Source of the DNA: Bacteroidota bacterium
GTDB lineage: Bacteria; Bacteroidota; Bacteroidia; Flavobacteriales; Weeksellaceae
Direction of reading: 5' to 3'
DNA length: 14,773 bases
Assembly (NCBI GenBank): GCA_023388015.1
Contig: JAEWHB010000243.1
Span: 1 to 14,773 of the forward strand
Part shown: positions 6,017 to 13,443 of the stretch, one piece after another
Layout: every line of letters starts with the position of its first letter
Numbering within the stretch: position 1 is the first letter of the stretch
Program-made: the position numbers and the translations under genes
The notes under the pieces: generated by a model
What the model saw: the letters and a program-made list of their open reading frames with translations, nothing else
The model's database searches: none
Told to the model about the DNA's origin: nothing

Positions 6017-6901
6017 TTAATCTCTGTAAATCAACGAAACAAATCTTGAGTCATTGAATTCCGCTTCGGTCTGAAACTTAAAAACAGACTTGGTTTTTTC
6101 GTCTTCAATTTGCACAACTTCCACAAAAATGGGTTTGCGCTGAGCGGGGTCAAAAAGATTGTAAATATAGATTTCAAAGAATTCTTTTTCAAGAAAGCCG
6201 TCTGCTACCAATAGTTTATCGGAAGTTCTGGATTTATCAATGAGTGATTTATAGGGTTCCGAATTTTCAAGTTCGTTCAAAGTGAGAAATTTTCCAAGAA
6301 AGGAGCTCTGGCTATTTCTTATTTCATAAACTTTTATATCCTTGTTTTTGAACCAACGAACTTCATAACGCAAATCTTTTTTATCGGTTAGAAGTGTAAA
6401 CAGCATGATTTCATCTACAGGAAATTCGCCCGCCAATCTTTCTGATTTCTCTTCTATTTGGAAGCGAACTGGAAGTTGAAAGACCAGATTTACAGGTGTT
6501 CTGTCTTCAAGCATTGCCGGATGAATAGGTGGGAGTTCCATCGAGATTTTTTCCATCGCTAAAGCAGCTGCATCGCCTAAAATAGGGTTACTTCCTTCCA
6601 TTTGATCAACACCTATGATGATTCCTTCGCGGGAAATCACAAACTGAATATGAGCTTGTGCATCATAAATTCCACTTTGTCGAAGTGCTTCGTCCAGTCC
6701 GCCGAGTTCGTTTAACAATCGATTGGACAATTGTTCGGACAGACAATCGGTCAAAGCTATTTTATTTGAGTTTTCAATTTTTTCACATCCCGGAAAAACA
6801 GCCATTTCCGCAACTTGTTCCCCTATGTACAAAGGTTGTTGCTGTGCGAAAGAAAATCCCACACACAAAAAAATAAGCAGATATGTAAATATTTGTTTCA
6901 A
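6017..6901 (-). CDS. Secreted TonB-C-terminal-like protein, paralogue 3 of the cluster (TTG start)
   Basis: This 294-residue protein has a cleavable signal peptide (MKQIFTYLLIFLCVGFSFAQ). From about residue 33 to 150 it has a TonB C-terminal-like fold: MAVFPGCE with Cys39, a second Cys at 53 followed by LSEQL, then FVISREGIIIGVDQMEGSNP and the closing NLVFQLPVRFQ. Residues about 165-294 form a second domain shared with the 293-aa neighbour (YEVRW, KVYEI, SEPYKSL, LLVADGF). Unlike true TonB it has no N-terminal membrane anchor that is retained and no proline-rich spanner, so direct energy transduction is unlikely; periplasmic binding is the inference. The start must be the TTG at 6901-6899: an in-frame TAA lies three codons upstream, the signal peptide begins here, and it aligns with the ATG starts of the paralogues. 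A -7-like box lies 11 nt upstream. Confidence 0.75.
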   Translation of the reverse strand: MKQIFTYLLIFLCVGFSFAQQQPLYIGEQVAEMAVFPGCEKIENSNKIALTDCLSEQLSNRLLNELGGLDEALRQSGIYDAQAHIQFVISREGIIIGVDQMEGSNPILGDAAALAMEKISMELPPIHPAMLEDRTPVNLVFQLPVRFQIEEKSERLAGEFPVDEIMLFTLLTDKKDLRYEVRWFKNKDIKVYEIRNSQSSFLGKFLTLNELENSEPYKSLIDKSRTSDKLLVADGFLEKEFFEIYIYNLFDPAQRKPIFVEVVQIEDEKTKSVFKFQTEAEFNDSRFVSLIYRD

Positions 6902-6912
6902 AGATACTTATA

Positions 6913-6920
6913 CAAAGGTA
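6913..6920 (-). promoter_or_regulatory. Candidate -7 box for the TTG-started TonB-like gene
   Basis: On the minus strand this is TACCTTTG, an exact TAnnTTTG match ending 11 nt from the TTG start codon. Bacteroidota transcription usually starts a few bases after this box, so the leader would be only about 5 nt or absent. No -33 TTG at 17-23 bp spacing is seen. Confidence 0.4.
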
Positions 6921-6947
6921 TGACGATAACCTTCAAAAATGGGCTCA

Positions 6948-7829
6948 TTATCTCACAAAAAATTCTGAATATTTAGAAATCAAATAAAATTCTTTTTGTT
7001 CGAGTTTCTCTAATAGATTTTCCTCGCCGTTTTTTATCTGGTAAACATATATATAAGTCGGATCGCTTTTGAGGTTGTAAAATTTGTATTCCACCTCATC
7101 TTTGAATCCTTCGGTTACTAGAAATTTTTCATCGGATTTTTCAAGAATTGATCGGTAAGGTTCTGTTCGTACGATTTCGGCTATAGAGCTGTAGTTCCCA
7201 AGGAAAATTTCTCCAGATTGTACAACTTCATATACTTTAAAAGTCTGCGTTTTGGCTATACGGATTTCATAGCGTACACTTTCATCTTTTAAAGTTGCCA
7301 TCACAAGTTCATCCCATTCATATTCAGGCTCTCTGGCGGTTTCAGACAATTCAATCTGATATCGGACAGGAAGCTGAAAAACTAGATTTACCGGTGAACC
7401 GTCTTCGAGTAAAGCCGGACGTATGGGTTTGATTTCGGTAGCAATCTCATTCATGGCTTTGAGAGATGCTTCTCCGAGGATAGGCGTTCCACCTTCCATC
7501 GCTTTTATTTGAGTCAGTTTACCCTTTTTGTCTACCACAAACTGAAGTTTCGTATGGGCAGTGCTGATCTTTAAATTTTCCATTTCCTGAGCAAAATCCT
7601 CAAGTTTACCAACCAATAATTCGTTCATTTTCCGTGCAAAACATTTAGTTAGTAAACTTTTTTCAGTTACCTCTTCACAACCGGGAAAAATAGCCATTTC
7701 AGAAACTTGCCGAGCCGTGAAGCTTCTCGAATCTTGAACATCAACTGGAAATTTGTCGAGTTTTTCGGTTTGAGAAAATGCAAATGCAAAAGGAAGAACT
7801 ATAAGTAGGGTAAATAAGATTTTTTTCAT
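6948..7829 (-). CDS. Secreted TonB-C-terminal-like protein, paralogue 2
   Basis: This 293-residue protein has the same layout as its 294-aa neighbour. A signal peptide ends near residue 20 (FAFAFSQ). MAIFPGCE carries Cys51 and a second conserved Cys is at 63 (KCFARKM). The TonB-like core continues with LQFVVDKKGKLTQIKAMEGG and NLVFQLPVRYQ. A C-terminal domain from about 170 contains YEIRIAKTQTFKVYEV, TEPYRSIL, FLVTEGF and EYKFYNL. The two Cys could form a disulfide in the periplasm. The ATG is one base after the stop of the 148-aa paralogue (TAA-A-ATG), which strongly suggests one transcript and translational coupling. Family knowledge: the FPGCE motif with this fold is common in Flavobacteriia proteins annotated as TonB-like. 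The function here is not known. Confidence 0.75.
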   Translation of the reverse strand: MKKILFTLLIVLPFAFAFSQTEKLDKFPVDVQDSRSFTARQVSEMAIFPGCEEVTEKSLLTKCFARKMNELLVGKLEDFAQEMENLKISTAHTKLQFVVDKKGKLTQIKAMEGGTPILGEASLKAMNEIATEIKPIRPALLEDGSPVNLVFQLPVRYQIELSETAREPEYEWDELVMATLKDESVRYEIRIAKTQTFKVYEVVQSGEIFLGNYSSIAEIVRTEPYRSILEKSDEKFLVTEGFKDEVEYKFYNLKSDPTYIYVYQIKNGEENLLEKLEQKEFYLISKYSEFFVR

Positions 7830-7830
7830 T

Positions 7831-8277
7831 TTATTTTTTATTGACTTTTTTGGGAACCTTGTATAGAATTGGAAGATTCATATTGAAATTCATTGGTTTT
7901 TCTCCATTTTTTGCAGGTTCTATTATATATTTCTGATTAATTTTTGAAATGGCAATCCGCACTTGGTCAAATAATGTCTGATTTCCATTTTCTATCATTG
8001 TGATATCTTCTATTTTTCCTTCTCTAGAAACTTTAAACTTTATTTTAGTCCTTATTTCTTTCAGGTTTTGACTGCGAAAGATTTCGTCCATAAAACTGGT
8101 GTTTAAATTTTCTGCGATTGCTTCAGAAAATTTTTCCGAAAAACAACTTGCCGACAATGGTTTATTATCTTCAAATTCCTCGCAACCTGGAAAAACCGGC
8201 ATTTTAAGATGGTTATTTTGAGCCAGCACAAAGAACAATGGCAAGACTAAAACTTTGATCAAAAGGATATTTTTCAT
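7831..8277 (-). CDS. Secreted TonB-C-terminal-like protein, short paralogue 1
   Basis: This 148-residue protein has a signal peptide (to about residue 20, FFVLAQ) followed at once by the TonB-like core: MPVFPGCE with Cys32, Cys45 in SCFSEKF, IKFKVSREGKIEDITMIENG and MNLPILYKVPKK. It stops where the two longer paralogues continue into their second domain, so it is a single-domain version. No remnant of the second domain is visible, as the next gene begins one base later. It lies 16 nt after nadB and first in the trio, so it is probably read from the nadB transcript. The Lys/Asn-rich codon use is more AT-biased than nadB. Confidence 0.75.
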   Translation of the reverse strand: MKNILLIKVLVLPLFFVLAQNNHLKMPVFPGCEEFEDNKPLSASCFSEKFSEAIAENLNTSFMDEIFRSQNLKEIRTKIKFKVSREGKIEDITMIENGNQTLFDQVRIAISKINQKYIIEPAKNGEKPMNFNMNLPILYKVPKKVNKK

Positions 8278-8293
8278 TTTTAATTTAAAATAA

Positions 8294-9868
8294 TTATTCC
8301 AAGTTTTTATTAAAAAAAGCCCCGCGGTTCTCTTTTCTTTCCTGGCTTTGGGTGATGATCAGCCAGGCAACCGAAACCAGATTTCGGAGTTCTGAAAGTT
8401 GAGGCGATAATAAATTCATTTTATAGATTTCTTTGACCGAACGGTAAATTTCTTCTTCCTGCCATTTGGCCAATTCCAGACGTTCGTTGGAACGCACAAT
8501 TGAAACCAAATCACTCATCATGATTTGAAGTTGTTTTTTCAGGTAATTCAGCAAAACCATTTCTTTGGTCACGCCCAAACCTTCATCATCCCATTCAGGT
8601 ACCAAATTTATTTTCTCCAAATGAAAATTGTTTTTTTCGACCAATTCCACGGTTTTCATTGCAGCGCGGTGTCCAAAAACCATGGCTTCCAGCAAGGAAT
8701 TGGAAGCCAAACGATTGGCGCCATGCAATCCGGTATTGGTACATTCGCCTACCGCAAACATATTTTTAATGGTCGATTGGCCATCTAAATCCACATCGAT
8801 TCCTCCGCATAAATAATGTGCCGCCGGCACCACGGGAATCAGGTCTTTGAACATATCGAGTCCTTCTTCCTGGCACTTTTCGTAAATATTTGGAAAATGT
8901 TCCAAGAATTTTTCTTTGTCGAGATGGCGGCAATCCAAGCAGACATAATCATCGCCCCGCAACTTCATTTCGTTATCAATGGCACGTGCCACAATATCAC
9001 GTGAAGCCAATTCTTCCCTTTCGTCGTATTTATGCAAGAACGGCTCTCCGTTCTTGGTTCGAAGTTTGGCGCCAAAACCTCTGACAGCTTCGGAAATCAG
9101 AAATAATTGCCCCGAAATACTGCTGTACAAAGCCGTCGGATGAAACTGTATAAACTCCATGTGCGAAATTTTCGCTTTGGCGCGATGCGCCAGTCCGATT
9201 CCATCACCCGTTGCAATCACCGGATTGGTCGTGTTTTTATAGACATGTCCGCAACCGCCGGTCGCCATCAAAGTGATTTTGGAAGTAATTCTTTTGATTT
9301 TTTCCGATTTCAAATCCAGCACATAGGCACCGTAACAATTCAGGTTATCGCGGTCAAATTCTTCTCCGGAAATATGGTGTTCGGTAATCAGGTCGATGAC
9401 ATAATGGTGTGTGAGAAGTTCAATATTGGGTGTCTTCTCGACCACCGCCAACAAGGCCCGTTCGATTTCGTATCCGGTTATATCTTTGTGGTGCACCACG
9501 CGGTTTTCTGTATGTCCGCCTTCTCGCCCCAAATCATAAGTTCCAATGTCGCTTTTGTCGAATTGCGCTCCCCAGGAAACGATTTCACGGAAACGTTGTG
9601 GACCTTCTTTCACCACAATTTCTACCGCTTCTCTTTTGCAAAGTCCATCTCCGGCACGTAGTGTATCTTCGATGTGTTTTTCGAAACTATCGTTTTCAAA
9701 ATCGGTTACGACGGCAACGCCGCCCTGAGCATATTTGGTGTTGGATTCTTCGCCGTCGGCTTTTGTAACAATTGTGATACGGGTTTCGGGTAATTTTTGG
9801 GCAACTTTAATTGCATACGAAAGTCCGGAAATTCCCGAACCGATTACTAAAACATCTGTGGTCAGCAT
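8294..9868 (-). CDS. nadB: L-aspartate oxidase
   Basis: This 524-residue flavoenzyme oxidises L-aspartate to iminoaspartate, the first step of de novo NAD synthesis; E. coli NadB has 540 residues. The N-terminal FAD-binding motif is VLVIGSGISGLSYA (about 7-20). SNTKYAQGGVA (about 42-52) is the usual second flavin contact. HTENRVVHHKD and FIQFHPTALY belong to the substrate-binding region of the succinate dehydrogenase/fumarate reductase flavoprotein superfamily, and CGGIDVDLDG is followed by FAVGEC and TGLHGANRLASNSLLEA. The HHKD and CGGIDVD context and the short helical C-terminus favour NadB over SdhA. The NadA and NadC genes are not in the window. The three TonB-like genes follow closely on the same strand. 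I do not see an exact -7 box upstream. Confidence 0.95.
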   Translation of the reverse strand: MLTTDVLVIGSGISGLSYAIKVAQKLPETRITIVTKADGEESNTKYAQGGVAVVTDFENDSFEKHIEDTLRAGDGLCKREAVEIVVKEGPQRFREIVSWGAQFDKSDIGTYDLGREGGHTENRVVHHKDITGYEIERALLAVVEKTPNIELLTHHYVIDLITEHHISGEEFDRDNLNCYGAYVLDLKSEKIKRITSKITLMATGGCGHVYKNTTNPVIATGDGIGLAHRAKAKISHMEFIQFHPTALYSSISGQLFLISEAVRGFGAKLRTKNGEPFLHKYDEREELASRDIVARAIDNEMKLRGDDYVCLDCRHLDKEKFLEHFPNIYEKCQEEGLDMFKDLIPVVPAAHYLCGGIDVDLDGQSTIKNMFAVGECTNTGLHGANRLASNSLLEAMVFGHRAAMKTVELVEKNNFHLEKINLVPEWDDEGLGVTKEMVLLNYLKKQLQIMMSDLVSIVRSNERLELAKWQEEEIYRSVKEIYKMNLLSPQLSELRNLVSVAWLIITQSQERKENRGAFFNKNLE

Positions 9869-9978
9869 TTATTCTGAATTATTTTGCAATATAAGTTAAT
9901 TTGCCCTTCAACAAGTTCAGAGTGAAAAAAATTGGAAGATTAAGATATGTAAATTAACAAATACAAGTCACAAATTAT

Positions 9979-10011
9979 AAAAAAAACTGCCGAAGGTAAA
10001 TCCGGCAGTTT
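9979..10011 (-). terminator. Intrinsic terminator of the subtilase gene
   Basis: AAACTGCCG (9984-9992) pairs with CGGCAGTTT (10003-10011), a 9-bp stem around a 10-nt loop. On the minus strand a T-run follows (to about 9979). It begins about 20 nt past the subtilase stop and insulates nadB from it. Confidence 0.8.
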
Positions 10012-10030
10012 AGAATTAAAGTTTTATTGT

Positions 10031-11644
10031 TTAATTCTTTATAAATTTCTTGGAAATCAAACTTTGTTGTCCGTTAAATTTAATCCGGATTTTATAAACG
10101 CCTTTTGGCAAATCAGAAACATTAATCTGATTGGAAAGCAGTTTGGATTGGTTTTTCACCATTTTCCCATCGGCAGAAAAAATCTGAACCAAATCAATTA
10201 ATTTCCCATCCCGGTTCACAATATTCAGGATATCTTTTGCCGGATTTGGATAAACTTCCACAGTTCCTGCAAAATTCACATCGTCCATACTCATCAGTTC
10301 ACATTCGCCCATCAATAATTGAAGTGAATTGTGCAGATTTAAACGTCCTTCTGTCACGGTAATTCCCACAAGTGATTCGTTGTGATCCACTCCGTCGAAA
10401 ATATAATCTCGCACTTTTTGCGCTGCCAGCTGTGGATCTGATTTGGTAAGTGCAGTAAAGCTTTCACAAGGCGCCGAATACAATAGCGCTACCGCTCCTG
10501 CCACATGAGGAGTGGCTCCGGAAGTTCCGCCAAATCCGCCGTAGGAATTGGAACTGATTGTATAAGCATTCTGACCGTGGGCGCCCAAATCAATTGACTC
10601 TGCACCGTATCCGGCCTGGGTAACTTTGACATCATTTTGATTCATATTGGTCACCGCAATCATATATTCACTCGGGCAAGCTGTAGGGAGGTCACCTTCT
10701 ATATCAATATTTAAATTCCTATTTGCAGTCGCCGCTGCACTTAAAATACCTGCTTCTCCCATCGCATCATAGAAAGCGCACCAAAGCGGCACATCTTCGG
10801 GTTGCCCGAAATCGATTCCCCAAGACGAATTAGTAGCAACTACAAAAGCACCTTCTGCGCCATTTGTATCATTAAATTTCTGACGTGCCTTCAGTGAATA
10901 ATCGTAAGCTTGAATAACCGACGATTCAGCCACGCTGTTTAGAACAATTGTCATGACTTTAACATTCCAGTTTACGCCTGTCACGCCTACGCCATTGTCT
11001 CCCACAGCACCGATGATGCCTGAAACCGGCGTTCCATGCCAGCCACCTGTATTGATATTTCCGTTGTTATTATCCACATTCCAGCCATGAACATCGTCAA
11101 TGTATCCATTTTCATCGTCATCAATTCCGTTTCCCGGAATTTCGCCCGGATTGATCCAAAGATTGGCTTGTAAATCGGGATGACTTGCATTAACGCCGTC
11201 GTCAATTACAGCCACCACGATTTCATTTCCGTCAGTATTCGTTCCGCCTGTGGTGATTTCCCAGGCTTCTTCTGCATCAATGTCTTTGTCATTGGCCTGG
11301 TAATATTGCCATTGCTGCCCAAAAAAAGGATCATTGGGTGTATTTCGCAGTGAAATAACATGGTTTAACTGTGCGTCGATGACATTTGGGTCAGTATACA
11401 TTTCTCTGACCAATTGTTTTTCGGAATAATTTTCAGTGCTGATTTTCACTTTCCAGATATTTAAAACCGTGGAAATCTGTTGTAAGTCTTCGGATTTCAG
11501 ATCCTGATTCCGGTTCAGAAACTCGCTCATATCTGTATTTTTCGTGAGCCGAATCAGGATTTCTCCCTGAATGTAATTCGTGTTTTGACCGAACAAAATG
11601 CCCGCTGCAAAAACGAAAAGAACTTGTAAAAATTTTTTCATCAT
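10031..11644 (-). CDS. Secreted subtilisin-like serine protease (S8) with T9SS sorting domain
   Basis: This 537-residue protein has a signal peptide (to about residue 19), a propeptide-like region (about 22-100) with TDPNVIDAQLNHVISL, and an S8 catalytic domain (about 125-445). The triad is Asp148 in VAVIDDGVNASHPDL, His203 in WHGTPVSGIIGA and Ser375 in GGTSGATPHVAGA; the oxyanion Asn is N272 in ATNSSWG. An Asp/Asn-rich stretch at 171-190 is the usual metal-binding-like insertion of Bacteroidota subtilases. Residues about 461-537 form a type A T9SS sorting domain: VEVYPNPAKD, VQIFSADGKM, INVSDLPKGVYKIRI and a basic end. It should therefore cross the outer membrane by the type IX system and be released or surface-anchored after cleavage of the tail. 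It is monocistronic, with its own terminator. The substrate is unknown. Confidence 0.95.
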   Translation of the reverse strand: MMKKFLQVLFVFAAGILFGQNTNYIQGEILIRLTKNTDMSEFLNRNQDLKSEDLQQISTVLNIWKVKISTENYSEKQLVREMYTDPNVIDAQLNHVISLRNTPNDPFFGQQWQYYQANDKDIDAEEAWEITTGGTNTDGNEIVVAVIDDGVNASHPDLQANLWINPGEIPGNGIDDDENGYIDDVHGWNVDNNNGNINTGGWHGTPVSGIIGAVGDNGVGVTGVNWNVKVMTIVLNSVAESSVIQAYDYSLKARQKFNDTNGAEGAFVVATNSSWGIDFGQPEDVPLWCAFYDAMGEAGILSAAATANRNLNIDIEGDLPTACPSEYMIAVTNMNQNDVKVTQAGYGAESIDLGAHGQNAYTISSNSYGGFGGTSGATPHVAGAVALLYSAPCESFTALTKSDPQLAAQKVRDYIFDGVDHNESLVGITVTEGRLNLHNSLQLLMGECELMSMDDVNFAGTVEVYPNPAKDILNIVNRDGKLIDLVQIFSADGKMVKNQSKLLSNQINVSDLPKGVYKIRIKFNGQQSLISKKFIKN

Positions 11645-11701
11645 GTGTTAATTAATCGAAGTGAATTTAATACAAAATATTGATTCTCAATTTTTTTAAA
11701 C

Positions 11702-11741
11702 AAAAAAACTTTGACAAAACCGGAGCTTTGACAAAGTTTTT
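11702..11741 (-). terminator. Intrinsic terminator of recA
   Basis: AAAAACTTTG-A-CAAA (11704-11718) pairs with TTTG-A-CAAAGTTTTT (11727-11741), a 15-bp stem with one A-A mismatch around an 8-nt loop. On the minus strand it ends in a T-run to 11702. It lies about 20 nt past the recA stop. Confidence 0.85.
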
Positions 11742-11760
11742 GGTAAATTAAATTACAATA

Positions 11761-12759
11761 TTATTCAGCTTTAATGGTTTCTTTAATAGCATCTTCCAGT
11801 TCTTCAGACAATTCCGGATTGTCCTTTAAAACATCTTTCACGGCATCACGTCCCTGACCTAATTTACTGTCATTATAGCTGTACCAGGAACCGCTTTTCT
11901 GAACAATTCCTTTTTCTACACCTACATCCAGGATTTCTCCTACTTTGGAAATTCCTTCACCAAACATGATGTCAAATTCCGCCTGACGGAATGGTGGCGC
12001 TACTTTGTTTTTCACCACTTTTACCCGAACGTGGTTTCCGGTCGCTTCGTCTCCGGTTTTGATTTGAGAAGCGCGGCGGATATCCAAACGTACGGAAGCG
12101 TAAAATTTAAGTGCGTTTCCTCCAGTGGTCGTTTCCGGATTTCCGAACATCACACCGATTTTTTCACGCAACTGGTTGATGAAAATCACAGTAGATTTTG
12201 TCTTGTTGATGGTTGCGGTGAGTTTTCTCAAAGCTTGTGACATCAAACGCGCGTGAAGCCCCATTTTTGAATCTCCCATTTCACCTTCGATTTCAGCTTT
12301 TGGTGTCAGGGCGGCAACAGAGTCAATAACTACGATGTCAATTGCGCCTGAACGAATCAGATTGTCAGCGATTTCCAAGGCCTGCTCTCCGTTGTCGGGT
12401 TGGGAAATGATTAAATTCTCAACATCGACACCCAATTTTTCAGCATAAAAACGGTCAAATGCGTGTTCTGCATCGATGAATGCCGCCAATCCACCTGCTT
12501 TTTGTGCTTCTGCAATGGCGTGTAAAGTCAAAGTTGTTTTACCGGAAGATTCCGGACCATAAATCTCGATTACACGTCCGCGCGGATATCCGCCGACCCC
12601 CAATGCTATGTCCAAACCTAAAGATCCGGTTGGAATCACACCCACTGAATCATCGATTGCGCTGTCGCCCATACGCATCACAGTTCCTTTTCCATAGGTT
12701 TTGTCCATTTTGTCCAGAACCAATTGCAATGCTTTTTTCTTATTATCTAAATCGCTCAT
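11761..12759 (-). CDS. recA: Recombinase A
   Basis: This 332-residue RecA forms ATP-dependent filaments on single-stranded DNA, drives strand exchange in recombinational repair and activates the SOS co-protease function. Walker A is GPESSGKT at 68-75 and Walker B ends at Asp146 in IDIVVIDS. The L1 region (IEGEMGDSKMGLHARLMSQ) and L2 region (GVMFGNPETTTGGNALKFY) are intact, as is INQLREKIG. The tail is short and acidic (ELSEELEDAIKETIKAE), making the protein slightly shorter than E. coli RecA (353). It has an exact -7 box 46 nt upstream, a leader made of 7-bp repeats and a strong terminator, so it looks monocistronic. No LexA-type palindrome is recognised upstream, though Bacteroidota operators may differ. 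Confidence 0.99.
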   Translation of the reverse strand: MSDLDNKKKALQLVLDKMDKTYGKGTVMRMGDSAIDDSVGVIPTGSLGLDIALGVGGYPRGRVIEIYGPESSGKTTLTLHAIAEAQKAGGLAAFIDAEHAFDRFYAEKLGVDVENLIISQPDNGEQALEIADNLIRSGAIDIVVIDSVAALTPKAEIEGEMGDSKMGLHARLMSQALRKLTATINKTKSTVIFINQLREKIGVMFGNPETTTGGNALKFYASVRLDIRRASQIKTGDEATGNHVRVKVVKNKVAPPFRQAEFDIMFGEGISKVGEILDVGVEKGIVQKSGSWYSYNDSKLGQGRDAVKDVLKDNPELSEELEDAIKETIKAE

Positions 12760-12769
12760 TTTTAATTTG

Positions 12770-12797
12770 TTTAATGTTTAATGTTCAACGTTTCAAG
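12770..12797. repeat. 7-bp tandem repeat in the recA leader
   Basis: Two exact copies of TTTAATG (12770-12783) are followed by the degenerate TTCAACG and TTTCAAG, all in register at 7-bp spacing. On the recA strand this fills most of the untranslated leader between the -7 box and the ATG. Confidence 0.55.
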
Positions 12798-12805
12798 TTG
12801 TTTGT

Positions 12806-12813
12806 CAAAATTA
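12806..12813 (-). promoter_or_regulatory. Candidate recA promoter -7 box
   Basis: On the minus strand this is TAATTTTG, an exact TAnnTTTG match about 46 nt before the recA ATG. A TTTG occurs 14 nt further upstream, closer than the usual -33 spacing, so only the -7 element is supported. Confidence 0.45.
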
Positions 12814-12892
12814 AAGGTTAATAATGACAAATTACGTCGCGGAAAAATAAATTATTCACAAATTCATTTTGATTAATTCAACCCAGAAAAAC

Positions 12893-13354
12893 TTATAATT
12901 CCAATATTTGTTTTGCGTGTTCTTTTGTTTTCACTTTTTCAATCAGATTTTCAATGATTCCTTTTTCGTTGATTATAAAGGTCGTACGATGAATTCCGTC
13001 GAATTCTCTTCCCATGAATTTTTTAGGCCCCCAAACACCAAAAGCCTCAATGATTTTTCGTTCTTCGTCGGCAATGAGCGGATAATTCAGGTCATTTTTT
13101 GTCGCGAAGTTTTTCTGACGACGCACTGAATCGGCACTTACACCGATGATTTCATATCCTTTTGCTTTTAAGGCTTCTTCATTGTCGCGCAAATCACAAG
13201 CTTCCGCTGTACAACCGGGCGTACTGGCTTTCGGATAAAAGAAAACCACGTATTTTTTTCCTTTGTAGTCCGATGATTTAATCGGGTTTCCGTTCTGATC
13301 GATTCCTTCAAATTCCGGGGCTTTGTCTCCTTTTTTCAGCATTTTTCTTTTCAT
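12893..13354 (-). CDS. bcp: Thioredoxin-dependent peroxiredoxin (BCP/PrxQ type)
   Basis: This atypical 2-Cys peroxiredoxin reduces hydrogen peroxide and organic hydroperoxides using thioredoxin. The signature is FYPKASTPGCTAEACDLRDN: the peroxidatic Cys (TPGC) and the resolving Cys five residues later (EAC), the BCP/PrxQ spacing. DKAPEFEGIDQNG opens the thioredoxin fold, VSADSVRRQKNF is the conserved middle, and RTTFIINEKG is near the end. With the ATG at 13354 the protein has 153 residues (MKRKMLKKGDKAPEF), matching the family. The ATG at 13342 (149 residues) is equally possible. The frame is open further upstream to 13441, but that segment reads through the intergenic palindrome and is not family-like. 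It is divergent from the NUDIX gene. A near-consensus -7 (TATATTTA) lies just upstream. Confidence 0.93.
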   Translation of the reverse strand: MKRKMLKKGDKAPEFEGIDQNGNPIKSSDYKGKKYVVFFYPKASTPGCTAEACDLRDNEEALKAKGYEIIGVSADSVRRQKNFATKNDLNYPLIADEERKIIEAFGVWGPKKFMGREFDGIHRTTFIINEKGIIENLIEKVKTKEHAKQILEL

Positions 13355-13377
13355 TAAATTAAATGATAAATATAGTT

Positions 13378-13385
13378 TAAATTTG
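13378..13385 (+). promoter_or_regulatory. Candidate NUDIX gene promoter -7 box
   Basis: TAAATTTG exactly matches TAnnTTTG on the + strand, 58 nt before the NUDIX ATG. If used, transcription would start near 13390 and the 13398-13430 palindrome would lie in the 5' leader, ending 13 nt before the start codon. No -33 TTG is seen. Confidence 0.4.
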
Positions 13386-13397
13386 CTAAACCTCACA

Positions 13398-13430
13398 AGC
13401 CCTAATAGGGTTTTAAACCCTGTTAGGGCT
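13398..13430. repeat. 33-nt near-perfect palindrome between divergent genes
   Basis: AGCCCTAATAGGGTTT (13398-13413) and AAACCCTGTTAGGGCT (13415-13430) are inverted repeats of 16 bp with one mismatch and a single central T. The palindrome lies between bcp (-) and the NUDIX gene (+). It has no T-run and separates divergent genes, so it is not a terminator. It may be a protein-binding operator, a hairpin in the NUDIX leader, or a copy of a dispersed palindromic repeat. Confidence 0.85.
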
Positions 13431-13443
13431 ATAAAGTTCAATT

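Noticed and set aside
9107..9661. Long plus-strand open frame antisense to nadB, and similar frames antisense to glnS, recA and the subtilase
   Set aside because: They mirror the codon structure of well-identified genes and show no recognisable domain or signal.
9901..9927. Possible degenerate copy of a CCTTCGACAAGCTCAGG-type dispersed repeat upstream of nadB
   Set aside because: The similarity (CCTTCAACAAGTTCAGAGTG) comes from memory, is imperfect, is not palindromic here and has no second copy in the window.
13355..13441. N-terminal extension of the peroxiredoxin
   Set aside because: The 29 extra residues read through the intergenic palindrome and promoter region; family homology starts at MLKKGDKAPEF and a suitable ATG is at 13354 or 13342.
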